Source: Microbulbifer sp. A4B17
Lineage (GTDB): Bacteria; Pseudomonadota; Gammaproteobacteria; Pseudomonadales; Cellvibrionaceae
NCBI RefSeq assembly: GCF_003076275.1
Contig: NZ_CP029064.1
Span: 3,420,501 to 3,484,500, forward strand
Length of the DNA stretch: 64,000 nucleotides
Reading direction: 5' to 3'
Part shown: in pieces, positions 55,228 to 64,000 of the stretch
How the letters are laid out: every line of letters begins with the position of its first letter
Position numbering within the stretch: the first letter of the stretch is position 1
The notes under the pieces: generated by a model
What the model was told of the DNA's origin: nothing
The model's input: only the letters and a program-made list of their open reading frames with translations
The model's database searches: none
Program-made: the position numbers and the translations under genes

Positions 55228-55830
55228 ATGCCTAAATTTGTTATTGAAGATACGGATGTAACAACTGGACCAGCACAACTTCAAAGAAATGCATTTTATC
55301 GAAATGTAGTACCAGACGACCTAAACCCCCTTGACCTTGTAGCCCGGAAAATACTAGCCCATAAATTTTCCAACTTACATGATCCACAAAATTCTGTAAG
55401 GCAAGCAATGAGAGATGTAGAGACAGTTGCCTGCGTTATTGCAGGCAAGGGAACTTTACTCGTATCACATAATAGTAGCTTTGGTGCTCACGGAGGAAAC
55501 AATCAAGAAGTAGAACTTGCTACTGCTGCAGCATTTAAAGATCTCAGAGCTCGCGGTTTCGTCAATATTACCGATTATCATGTTCTCAGTCCAATTAGGA
55601 AGCTACGAAGAACGTTCCATGCAGAAATGCAAATACTAAAAGCCTGTTCGGAACATAATAGAGAAATCCAAGGTGGCATTATTGGTGTATCAAAACCCTG
55701 TTGTGGCAAATGCGCTAAAGTTCTCAAAGCCTTTAGGATTAATTTCTCGCTCTACAGTAAATCTCCTATCGGTGACTGGGTTTCTCCAGAGATTGATCAG
55801 ATCAAAATCACATCAAAATCTGCCATTTGA
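55228..55830 (+). CDS. Cytidine-deaminase-superfamily protein (toxin-type deaminase)
   Basis: Protein of 200 residues with GAGAGGA 9 nt before the ATG. Zinc motif 1 is His131-Ala-Glu133 (TFHAEMQILKAC) and motif 2 is Pro157-Cys-Cys-Gly-Lys-Cys162 (GVSKPCCGKCAKVL). The HAE plus PCxxC pair places it in the deaminase superfamily. The surrounding residues resemble the bacterial toxin deaminases carried at the C-terminus of polymorphic toxins more than metabolic Cdd. Substrate could be nucleotide, DNA or RNA base. It ends 30 bp before the 3' end of the broken RHS gene on the other strand. No immunity gene is recognised. Confidence 0.7.
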   Translation: MPKFVIEDTDVTTGPAQLQRNAFYRNVVPDDLNPLDLVARKILAHKFSNLHDPQNSVRQAMRDVETVACVIAGKGTLLVSHNSSFGAHGGNNQEVELATAAAFKDLRARGFVNITDYHVLSPIRKLRRTFHAEMQILKACSEHNREIQGGIIGVSKPCCGKCAKVLKAFRINFSLYSKSPIGDWVSPEIDQIKITSKSAI

Positions 55831-55840
55831 AAATTTTAAC

Positions 55841-55869
55841 ACTCGGTAATCTACAAAGGACTACCGAGT
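55841..55869. terminator. Hairpin between deaminase and RHS remnant
   Basis: ACTCGGTA (55841-55848) pairs with TACCGAGT (55862-55869) across 13 nt. It lies 10 bp after the deaminase stop and overlaps the stop of the RHS remnant. T-rich sequence follows on both strands (TTATCTTTT on plus; TTAAAATTTT on minus), so it may be bidirectional. Confidence 0.6.
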
Positions 55870-58800
55870 AACGTTATCTTTTCCCAAAAATAAATTTTGT
55901 ATCAAAGAACTTCTATCCCATAGTAAGCTCACACTTTCATTATAGCTTTTCTTTCCTAAATATCGACCTAGAGGGTCATATGGATACTGGATAACATCCT
56001 GAAACTGCTCTATCCCATTTTCTACTTTTAGCTTTTTCACTCGTATTAACTGCTTACGAAACTTAAAGCAATATCGAGCTCTCTGCCCCCCTCTCACCTC
56101 ATATTTCTTTAATAGCATTGCTTTCGGTGTTATAAAAAAATTAAATTGCGCAGAAGCAGGATTATAAAACTGGCCCAATTCACCTAGAGCACATTGGTAA
56201 AGGTCATAAAATCTACGAACAGCTTCTTTAAGATTTATTACCTGAGCATATTTACTGTACTCACCAAATCCTATTAAAATTAAAGCAAGATAACTAAAGG
56301 TAGAATCCATTAAACGCTCTGACCTTCTAGCAGTAAAATTTTGCAAACGGCGGGGATCACAAACTCTCAATAACCCCAGCCCATAGCCTGGCTGATATCA
56401 AACCATCATATTCCCACCGCAACCTGTAGTGACTATTCTCCGCTTCAATCAGCTGCCTCAGGTAATTATACTTATATTTTCTAACCTCCCCTGATGTAGC
56501 TTCTTTAATAGTCTACCCAATGAGTCGTACTCAAAGTGGGGTTTAATACTTTCACCTGTCTATATACCTGTTATTACTGTAGAGCAAATCAGATGGCCGG
56601 CGTTATTATAGGTATATCGAGTAACATGGCCATCGAATCCAACTCCCTCAATCAGGCGACTATTAAGATCATAAGTCAGTCGATGCAGTTCATCTTTCTC
56701 ATTCGTCAAGCCGATTAAGTTAACTCGCAACCTAGTAATATTTCAAACAACTACCATCGGATTGATACGACTTCTAAATGACCGATAGCATCATAGGTAT
56801 AAGCAGTACTGACCCCACACTCACTTGAAACTTTAGTAAGTAGCCCGTGATGGTTGAAATTGTATTGGGTGCGAGTGCTTCTTCTGGTAACTTCGATATT
56901 AAAATAACTAGAATGATCATATCTGTAGCGTGCTATATCACCATCTTCACACTCCACCAGCTCCAGACGGCCAATGCGATCAAATCGATAGTGACATGAC
57001 CAGCGATATCTTTGAAAGCCTGCTCCCTTCCCCATAGATATAGCGAGTACTATTACCCAGAGGAAAGGTAATTGAGTAAGTTATACCACTAGAGGTATAT
57101 TCCTATTGCGTTTTGTTACCAAGTGGGTCCTTCAAAGCAACAACCTGGCCATTTTGATAGTAACTATTCAATCAACTTTTACCAGAAGGGTCACTAAACT
57201 TTATGGGGAAGCCTTTTTCGTTATATTTAATAGGATAATTATTACCTTTATTATCAACGGTCTGAATTAAGCGGCCCAGGTTATCATACCGAAATACTTC
57301 GTCACGAGTAGTGCCATCTTCACCAGGTAATTGTATCCTGGTAATTTGGCCAAGATCGGTATAGTGATATAAAGTCACCCTCCCTTCCACATCTCTGTAA
57401 TAGGTAGGTAAAGCACGCCCATTAAAGCGAAAACGTTGTTGTGCCCCACCGGTATCGCTCACTGTTACTCCGTGACCATCACTATCCCATGAAAACTGGT
57501 AATTATAGATGGCTTTTCCATTGATAGGATCTCCCCACTGTCTTACACAACGCGTAGAGAAATCATCTATATCCCACTGAAAATGGAGGCGATAGCTTGT
57601 TTTTAAGGTCCTCTGTGTAATGATATGTTGATGGTATTCATACTTTTCACTACTGCCTTTTCTATCAACAGCTTCTATCAGATTACTCTCACTATCAAAT
57701 ATATACCGCGCAATCACCCTGGAGCTACCATCACGGAATTTTTTCGTCAGAGTACTTATTTGGTGGCTTTCTGGATTTTCATCTGGTGGAGTCAGAAGTA
57801 GTGTCTCGCCAAAACTACTTTCGATCGAGGCCAAACGCTCACCTATATAGTGAAAAAAGTAAAAATTACCATAATCATCACAAATTTCAGCGAGTTTTAA
57901 TGTGCCGCTCTTCCCGATGGCTTTAAAGTGCTTTTGTACGCCGTTTGAAGTCCCGTAAGATGTGACGATCCAATGCTCGTCATTTACCCGAGTGAGAGTT
58001 AATTGTTCAGAAATATTATGACTGCGAGAAGTATCCCCAGGTGCAGGCAAGCTTATTATTCGACCCTCAGCATCAAAGAACAGCACAGGTTTACCAGGGC
58101 GCCATACTAAACGTTCACTTAAAGAATGAGACCACCCATAGCCCAAACCGAAATCTCGTAAATTACCACTACGATATGTACGGGTTATAGATAAAGGTAA
58201 TGGGCCTCTCAGTTCAACATCTACTAAAGTAATATTTACTTCACCGGTTTTTAAGTTAATCGAGTTACCAGCTTCACAAGTGTTAATACTTTTCTGGCAG
58301 ATATTATGACTATAGTTTTCACCAGTTTCACTGCAGTAATTATCTCTATCAAGTGAACTCTCTGTAACCTCATTTATCTCTACATAGCTTGAATTCGTGT
58401 TATGGGACTGCCTGGATTTTTTAGTGGTCTTCTCAGAATTAGTTATTACTGCTAAACCGCTATTATCATTAACTGGTAAAAATCCTCGACTGTTGCTTTG
58501 TCGTGGATTTAACTTAGGGGTTCTGTTTCCGGATATTCCTACATCTTCTTTCCCGGTGCTATATCCTGGATTTTTGGCTAATAATTTACGCTGCTTTTTC
58601 AATCTGGCAAAATCAAACATCAAATTGCCAATGCTCCGGAAAGCATTTACCAGACGCGTATTTTTAGTCAGGGACTCTACGCTAACATCTCCCTCGGTCA
58701 GTGCCGCAAGCGCTATAGTAAGGATAATTTCGAAAGTACCACTTTCTGTCAACTCCGTAAGACTCTGACCATACTTCGTTTTAATGTAATCCTGTGCAAA

Positions 58801-59577
58801 CCGAAAAACCGCTCCACGCAGTATGGGATCGCTATAGATGACTTCAGCTATGTTAAAACTCAGACGAAGCTGCTTCTTGGAGACCGAGTCAGGATTAAAT
58901 CCCAGCGGCCCTACTACTCCTCGATATAGTGAAGTAACACATTCAGCACTAACCTTTTCCGGCTTCTTGTCATATAATACATAATCGATTGCTTCTGTAC
59001 TAAATTCAAATGACTGGCGCGCTGGACTTACCACCGCTTTAACCTCAGTAACACTTTTCGACCAAATAGGCAGGCTCCATTCTCTACGAGAAGGTCCTTT
59101 AAGAATAACTTTTACCTTGTCCTCGCTTATTGATTTATCAGACTTAGTATTGACAACCTGATTAGTCAAGGCTTTATCCGCGCACTGCTGAACAATAACC
59201 TGTTGCAGGCCCATGCGAATTTTAGCAACCAACTCTGTTTGCAGATCCCCTAATACAGAATGAGGTAACGGGGCCTCTTCAATAATTAAACGGCTATCCA
59301 TCAATGCGAGATAAATGGCCTTATCGCGATCATTTAGATGACCGGGAACATTACTTGATTGGGTATTGAAATATTTATTTCGTTCATGCTTTGTATCAGG
59401 TGTGGGAGTATTATATATACCGAGATACTGATCATATATCAATTTTAAAGTATTGGTATCAAACATCCCTAGTAATTCAGTAGCATCAACCACCCTCTTA
59501 GGGTGAGCCTCGTAAGTCCAACCAGCCCGCACCACATAACGGGCACCCTGAAAATTTTCAATATAGAGCTGTATCAA
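55861..59577 (-). pseudogene. RHS/YD-repeat protein, broken by stops and frameshifts
   Basis: The longest open part (59577-57172, 801 codons, TTG start with AGGA) has a unique N-terminal domain (to about residue 430), the LPLSITRTYRSGN entry to the RHS core and YD-type repeats. It ends in TGA at 57174-57172. The same frame continues past that stop and a TAG at 57105-57103 with KDPLGNKTQ and YTSSGITYSITFPLGNSTRY. Frameshifts then give further RHS pieces: RFDRIGRLELVE (about 56990), RLTYDLNSRLIEG (about 56650), FEYDSLGRLLKK (about 56540), and YDPLGRYLGKKSYNESVSLLWD (about 55920). The terminal part of the core and any toxin tip are missing. Confidence 0.85.
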
Positions 59578-60401
59578 AAGTTAAATCCTATTAACTACCG
59601 ACCACTAATTTAACAGTTATTAAATAACCGAATCCATTCAGAATTGCTAAAGCAGTATCTCGTGTCTGTTACCGCAAAGTTGATTGAACTTACTTCCATC
59701 TAAAAACATAACCCTTATGCTATAGTCGGCCTGCATTAACAGCTGACGGTCAAAAAACAACCTCACGCCACTGGGTAACGTCTATATAAGCTCCACTGGA
59801 TAGCAGTCCCATCAAACCTGGCATCATCAAACTACCCACTCTACCTTTTAATTAGTGCTTTCTACTAACAGCCAAGATAGCGATAAAACCTGCCAAAACA
59901 ATAGATAAATTCATAAACTACCCACAATTTATAATTATCTGCTAAATTTTAACTAAATAGTTACAAAACATACCCAGAAATTCCCGAGCTTATTGTCTTA
60001 AGCATCAAACATGATGCTCAAAAGAATGACTTAACCCGGGAAACTAACTTAATTTTGAATTTCGTGACAGGAAAAAACGATTACAGCAGAATACACAGTA
60101 AGCGCCACGAATAGATGAAAAGTTTGATCCAATATCAATTATTATCTATCGATAAAAGCAAATTCAGACAAATACCCCACTATTTATTAATTTTAATACA
60201 GCAAGCTACAATTTATAGTTTTAAATAGTGACAGGAACACACAGCATACCAGACTCCTAATCTCTCTCAAAAATATACTTAAGGCCTAAAATCGTTCCTC
60301 CAATCTAAATCCATATATTTTATTATATGTATCTATCATCAATATAACGAATCTTCAATATACGAGATCGGCTAGATAATCCAGCCGATCTCAAAAAAAC
60401 A
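59578..60401. other. AT-rich non-coding region
   Basis: About 820 bp between the RHS pseudogene and the ceramidase gene, all on the minus-strand side. A 20-codon hydrophobic frame (59914-59852) is too weak to call. No terminator with a T-run is seen. Confidence 0.4.
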
Positions 60402-62483
60402 TCAATTACTTACGATAAAACTGCTCGATTTCCCAGAGTAGCTGGAAATATTTCCGCTCCAACCACTTTTCCAGTTTCCATAATGTTTTATTCGGTAAGT
60501 ACCTGATGGTGTATCTTCTCCAATAATCCACTGCCCTTCTGCAAATGAACAAGCCATACAATCAATAGCCGTATCCCGTGTCCAAATAAAACGTGTATCT
60601 AAATCATCGTCACTAAGATAAGTTTCCCAACTGCCATTAACTTTGCGCTGTACTTCAATAAAAGTACCTTCAGTTTTTGGATCGTTGCGGGGATGGCCGG
60701 AACGAAAGCTAACAGATACCATATCACCTATGCTGTAACTACTATTTACATCATCCCATACCTGTCCAAAGGACTCCCACAGGCGCTTATCATCATAAAC
60801 AACTCCAATGACATTAATAATTTGATCATCAGATAAATCCTCAGGAGTAGGCCCAGGAGCTATTTCCACACCATTGACCATTGCATAAGCCATTTCGGTA
60901 TATATTTGTCGATAAGCCGCAAGGGTATTCGGACCATAAATTGTGTGAGCTCCTTCATAATGCTGTCTGTCATATTCTTCTGGGGTAGTTATGTAACCGG
61001 AATAGGCATTTGCCAAACCTGCAATCACAACGGTAGTGACACCACTCTCCTCCAAAGCTGACAATACTTCTGCCTCGAGACGCCGTCCTGCCATGGTGGT
61101 CATTTCACCTGGCGCAGCTACCAGAGCAATAGATCCTATACGAAATAGCTGGAAAGGCAGGTAGGGTGTATAAAGTGCCTGACCAACCACTTCGCGCTCT
61201 ACAAACGTAGGTTTGGGGTACTGGCAGGGATCATCTTGAGTATCTTCATATACTGCTGCTGCAGAGAATAGATTCATTAAGCCAAAAAGGGGATAGCCAT
61301 CAATCACTGACTCGAATAACCCTGCACTTCTATCCCAGTCCTCACCCTCATTTTCCACAGACATCCCTTCAAAAATTCCATCAATTTCACTGGGGCCATC
61401 CCAGGTTGACCCCGCGGTAAATGACCAGCCCACTGCGCCTTCACAAATTTCCTGCTGTCCATCACCGGTAAATTCACCAGCTACGGTATACCCCGGGAAA
61501 TAGATGTGTTGATGCCGATAATCCAAGCTATCTTCAAGCTTCACAGATGCTGATTGATAAAGTGACTGTGCTTTGGCAACTTGCTTTTCTGCGGCTAAAA
61601 TTAAGCTGTCATATTCAGTATTTCCACATCCATCTCTGGGTCCACAAATATTCGGGGATGCGTCTCCCAGGTTACTATTGGCAAATGCTGCCGTAAATTC
61701 ACTTGCTGCACCCTGCTTAACCGCCCAAGATTCTAACAATTGACTCGCCGCACCTTTATGATCGGCGCTGAGTTGACGCTGCCCAGTACCCAAAGAGACA
61801 TTGTGTACTGCGAACCAATTGATAATTCCCAAAGCATTATTATTTCCATCAACTAGTTTAAGCTGGGTCACTGTTTTATTGGTATCGTACTGGTAATTAT
61901 TAGAATCAGTATTTCCTGCATAGGGAATCGGATTTCGGTTGATACTGGTATCCAGTAATGTCCCCTGCTCTATAAATATGTCACCTGGAGTTAACCCGCT
62001 GTCCGCTTCAACGATTGATTGAAAGATACCATCAACAATGACTTTATAGTTATCTTCGGCATATCCGAGGGCACTCATATTTAGCATGACATAATGATCA
62101 TAGCCTCCTGGACCAACATGAGTATGTGTGGCGGTCAGCATCACATTCTGTTCAGTATACTTACTATTGCCGTACCAACTCTTTAACTTATCTACAACCC
62201 CCTGTTTAACGCCTTGAGGAATTCCCTGTAAGTCTGCCGACACAAAAACTAAACGCTTGTCGTCAGCGCTATCAGAAATCACAAATGCACGTGACCATAA
62301 GCGGGTGTGGATCCCCTTCGTCGTTTGACCTGTATCGCCATAACCCACCATACCAACATCAGCTGCCGGTCCTGTAATATCATACTTTCCAACTCCGACA
62401 AGCCATTCAGATGAATTTGCAAGTGACGGGTACCCAATGAGTAACACCAGGGCAATAAGACAACCATTAATCATTGTTTTCAT
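60402..62483 (-). CDS. Neutral ceramidase
   Basis: Secreted enzyme of 693 residues that cleaves ceramide to sphingosine and fatty acid. The signal peptide is MKTMINGCLIALVLLIGYPSLANS. Known landmarks of Pseudomonas neutral ceramidase are present: GVGKYDITGPAADVGMVGY at the start, the zinc His pair in TATHTHVGPG (His120, His122), and the catalytic serine in NSNLGDASPNICG (Ser276). AGRRLEAEVL and a C-terminal Ig-like domain (about 560-690) follow. The substrate source would be eukaryotic or sphingolipid-producing bacteria. A short inverted repeat lies about 40 bp upstream. Confidence 0.93.
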   Translation of the reverse strand: MKTMINGCLIALVLLIGYPSLANSSEWLVGVGKYDITGPAADVGMVGYGDTGQTTKGIHTRLWSRAFVISDSADDKRLVFVSADLQGIPQGVKQGVVDKLKSWYGNSKYTEQNVMLTATHTHVGPGGYDHYVMLNMSALGYAEDNYKVIVDGIFQSIVEADSGLTPGDIFIEQGTLLDTSINRNPIPYAGNTDSNNYQYDTNKTVTQLKLVDGNNNALGIINWFAVHNVSLGTGQRQLSADHKGAASQLLESWAVKQGAASEFTAAFANSNLGDASPNICGPRDGCGNTEYDSLILAAEKQVAKAQSLYQSASVKLEDSLDYRHQHIYFPGYTVAGEFTGDGQQEICEGAVGWSFTAGSTWDGPSEIDGIFEGMSVENEGEDWDRSAGLFESVIDGYPLFGLMNLFSAAAVYEDTQDDPCQYPKPTFVEREVVGQALYTPYLPFQLFRIGSIALVAAPGEMTTMAGRRLEAEVLSALEESGVTTVVIAGLANAYSGYITTPEEYDRQHYEGAHTIYGPNTLAAYRQIYTEMAYAMVNGVEIAPGPTPEDLSDDQIINVIGVVYDDKRLWESFGQVWDDVNSSYSIGDMVSVSFRSGHPRNDPKTEGTFIEVQRKVNGSWETYLSDDDLDTRFIWTRDTAIDCMACSFAEGQWIIGEDTPSGTYRIKHYGNWKSGWSGNISSYSGKSSSFIVSN

Positions 62484-63254
62484 TATTTCTCCAGAATCAT
62501 TTCGTGCAGGAATACACCCGTCGTTTCACGAGCGTGAAGACGTGTCTTATTCACTGAAAGTTGATATCTAAATAGATCGCTGCCGAGTAACTCGGAAACA
62601 CACTTTTAGACATTGAGCCAATTCAATACTTGGCTTTTATTATTTCGTCCTGAAAAGCAGCTTTATTATTTTCAATAAGCACTTTAAACAGCCATTGCCT
62701 CCTTGTCTTTGATGCACTAAAGCTGAAGGACAGATCTAGCGCGCTATTCAGAATACCTTACTTGGCAGTATTTGGTACAATCTATACAAATAATTATCCG
62801 CCATAAATCTATTAAACTTCAAACTTGAAAATAGTTATTTTGAGTATCAGCTGATTTTTAAGAGTATAAAAAACCTAAACCTGCTTAAATCAAGCAAATA
62901 CAGACTAATGGTGCAAAGCCAGGAGGGATGAAGAAGAAATTTTTTAAATATATTTAGTGAAAAAATCAAACAGTTCGAATTACTCACAAATTGCTATTCG
63001 ACCAGTATTTAATACGGAGATCTTAACTTACCCAAACATTTACATCGGTAATACTGATGACCTAGCTTGTGACGAACCAGTCAAGAATATCCTCCCCTAA
63101 CATTCAAATCTGCATTATTAAGAAATAATATAAAATCATACACTATATCTTAAAAATTTTTTTAGTATTTGGCGCAGATATACAAATAGCTTTGAACTTT
63201 ATGTATCTACCTGTCTCTGATTTATCCGGGACAATCCATATAGACACATAAGTA
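62484..63254. other. Intergenic region between divergent genes
   Basis: About 770 bp of AT-rich sequence. It holds the palindrome listed separately and presumably the promoters of the ceramidase gene and the CBM2 gene. No gene is called; the minus-strand frame at 63143-63466 overlaps the true gene on the plus strand. Confidence 0.4.
62525..62538. promoter_or_regulatory. Short palindrome upstream of the ceramidase gene
   Basis: TTCACG (62525-62530) pairs with CGTGAA (62533-62538) across AG, centred about 48 bp upstream of the ceramidase start. It could be an operator or part of a leader hairpin. No known consensus is matched. Confidence 0.35.
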
Positions 63255-64000
63255 ATGCATACTAAATTTTTCCCTCTTTCTCTTTTTATCCTATTGATCT
63301 TCTTCTCGCTACCGTCCCGAGCCAGTGTAAGTTGCAATGTACAAATGACTATACAGAGCGAGTGGGAAGATGGATATATGGCTTCAGTAGTTATACGTAA
63401 TACAGGTGCCGAGCCAATTAGCGAGTGGGAACTTTCATGGCAGTGGCCTTCAGACCAAGAGGTCACACTTATATGGAATGCTACTTCACTACAAAATGAA
63501 AACTTAATTTCTGTAGTTGGAAAAGAAGGCTATGTAAAGGTACCTGTTGGCCAAGCCCAATCTTTTGGTTTTAACATTAAATACTCAGGTGGTGAGCAGA
63601 AACCTTCTCATATTAACGCTAGTTGTAACGACACCACCAACAATCCTAATCCGCCTTCACGAAGGCTGTTAGATCCTCTTTCACAATACAATCTTATTTT
63701 AGGCACTCAAACGATCAATCCTAAGTATACATTCACAAAAAAGGGATCACTTCTTGAGAGTGCTGAGGCTATTTACGAAATGGGTTCTAACTTACTCAAG
63801 ATTGCCCTTTCTCCCAGCTTGTATAGCGAGTTAAGTAACACCGGGCTCGATTATCAATTCAAGCGAATACTGGAAGAGATTCCAGAATTTCAGCAGGTAT
63901 TGGAGATGGATTTCTCTATCTACATGTTTTGGGTGGAGGACTCAGGTTCCTGGATGGATAATAAAGGAATGAGTGAAGAAGAGCTTCAGTGGCAGTATGA
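63255..64000 (+). CDS. Secreted protein with N-terminal CBM2-like module, 3' end outside window
   Basis: The ATG at 63255 opens a frame that runs to the window edge (248 codons seen). A signal peptide (FFPLSLFILLIFFSLPSRA) is followed by a module with SCNVQMTIQSEWEDGY, NTGAEPISEWELSWQWP, a Trp in LIWNA, and GFNIKYSG. This matches carbohydrate-binding module family 2, which binds cellulose, chitin or xylan. After a Pro/Asn linker (about residue 130) comes a second domain, QYNLILGTQTINPKYTF, possibly a glycoside hydrolase barrel start; it is cut off. The function is likely polysaccharide attachment and hydrolysis. Confidence 0.75.
   Translation, partial: MHTKFFPLSLFILLIFFSLPSRASVSCNVQMTIQSEWEDGYMASVVIRNTGAEPISEWELSWQWPSDQEVTLIWNATSLQNENLISVVGKEGYVKVPVGQAQSFGFNIKYSGGEQKPSHINASCNDTTNNPNPPSRRLLDPLSQYNLILGTQTINPKYTFTKKGSLLESAEAIYEMGSNLLKIALSPSLYSELSNTGLDYQFKRILEEIPEFQQVLEMDFSIYMFWVEDSGSWMDNKGMSEEELQWQY

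Noticed and set aside
59852-59914. 20-codon hydrophobic minus-strand frame
   Set aside because: Too short and with a poor ribosome binding site.
1-64000. tRNA, rRNA, CRISPR array, insertion sequence or phage integration site
   Set aside because: I looked for tRNA T-loop patterns, repeat-spacer patterns, transposase motifs and flanking direct repeats, and found none that stand up.

Overview
The window looks like chromosomal DNA of a free-living, probably marine gammaproteobacterium of the Cellvibrionales type (Microbulbifer or a relative). The basis is the gene set: RNase II, RdgC, PepD, DUF2058-DUF1415-DUF99, large TonB-dependent receptors, a BlaI/BlaR1-type system and a CBM2-type secreted protein. 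The genus is an inference from gene content. I see no tRNA, rRNA, CRISPR array, transposase or integrase.

From 1 to about 31.6 kb the genes are dense and mostly metabolic. The left edge holds a polyamine-type catabolic pair (glutamine-synthetase-family ligase, cut by the window edge, and a class III aminotransferase). A GloA - patatin-like lipase - GntR operon follows, then a kynureninase-like PLP enzyme, a SIMPL lipoprotein, a secreted amidohydrolase, a glutathione S-transferase, an M16 lipoprotein protease and leucine dehydrogenase. Next come RNase II, PepD, a methyltransferase, a translationally coupled GNAT/NodB-type deacetylase pair, a secreted Cys-Ntn hydrolase and a VOC protein. An unrecognised three-gene cluster (22.8-24.8 kb) is followed by a TonB receptor paired with a periplasmic phosphatase-fold enzyme, then rdgC and gnd facing each other. 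Several strong intrinsic terminators separate these units.

From about 31.6 kb on, the DNA is AT-richer with long non-coding stretches and decayed genes. It holds a PraB-like secreted protein, a second TonB receptor with an ECF sigma factor but no FecR-type anti-sigma gene, and two alpha/beta-hydrolase pseudogenes (38.2-39.6 kb). An S33-type peptidase, a double hot-dog thioesterase and a tight DUF2058-DUF1415-DUF99 operon follow. An intact esterase related to the first pseudogene precedes a blaI - blaR1::M23 - M23 operon. That operon joins an M56 sensor protease and a peptidoglycan endopeptidase domain in one protein and has a 7+7 bp inverted repeat upstream.

The most unusual stretch is 51.2-59.6 kb. 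Three small unannotated-looking genes carry toxin or effector-type catalytic signatures: a BLF1/CNF-like deamidase pattern (T-x-x-L-S-x-C plus His), a ChaN/TIKI-like pattern, and a nucleic-acid-type deaminase (HAE plus PCCGKC). They lie beside an RHS gene broken by stops and frameshifts, and no immunity gene is recognisable. The right edge holds a neutral ceramidase and a truncated secreted protein with an N-terminal CBM2-like module. With the lipases, esterases and phosphatase, this suggests a lifestyle of degrading polymers and lipids and of biotic interaction.
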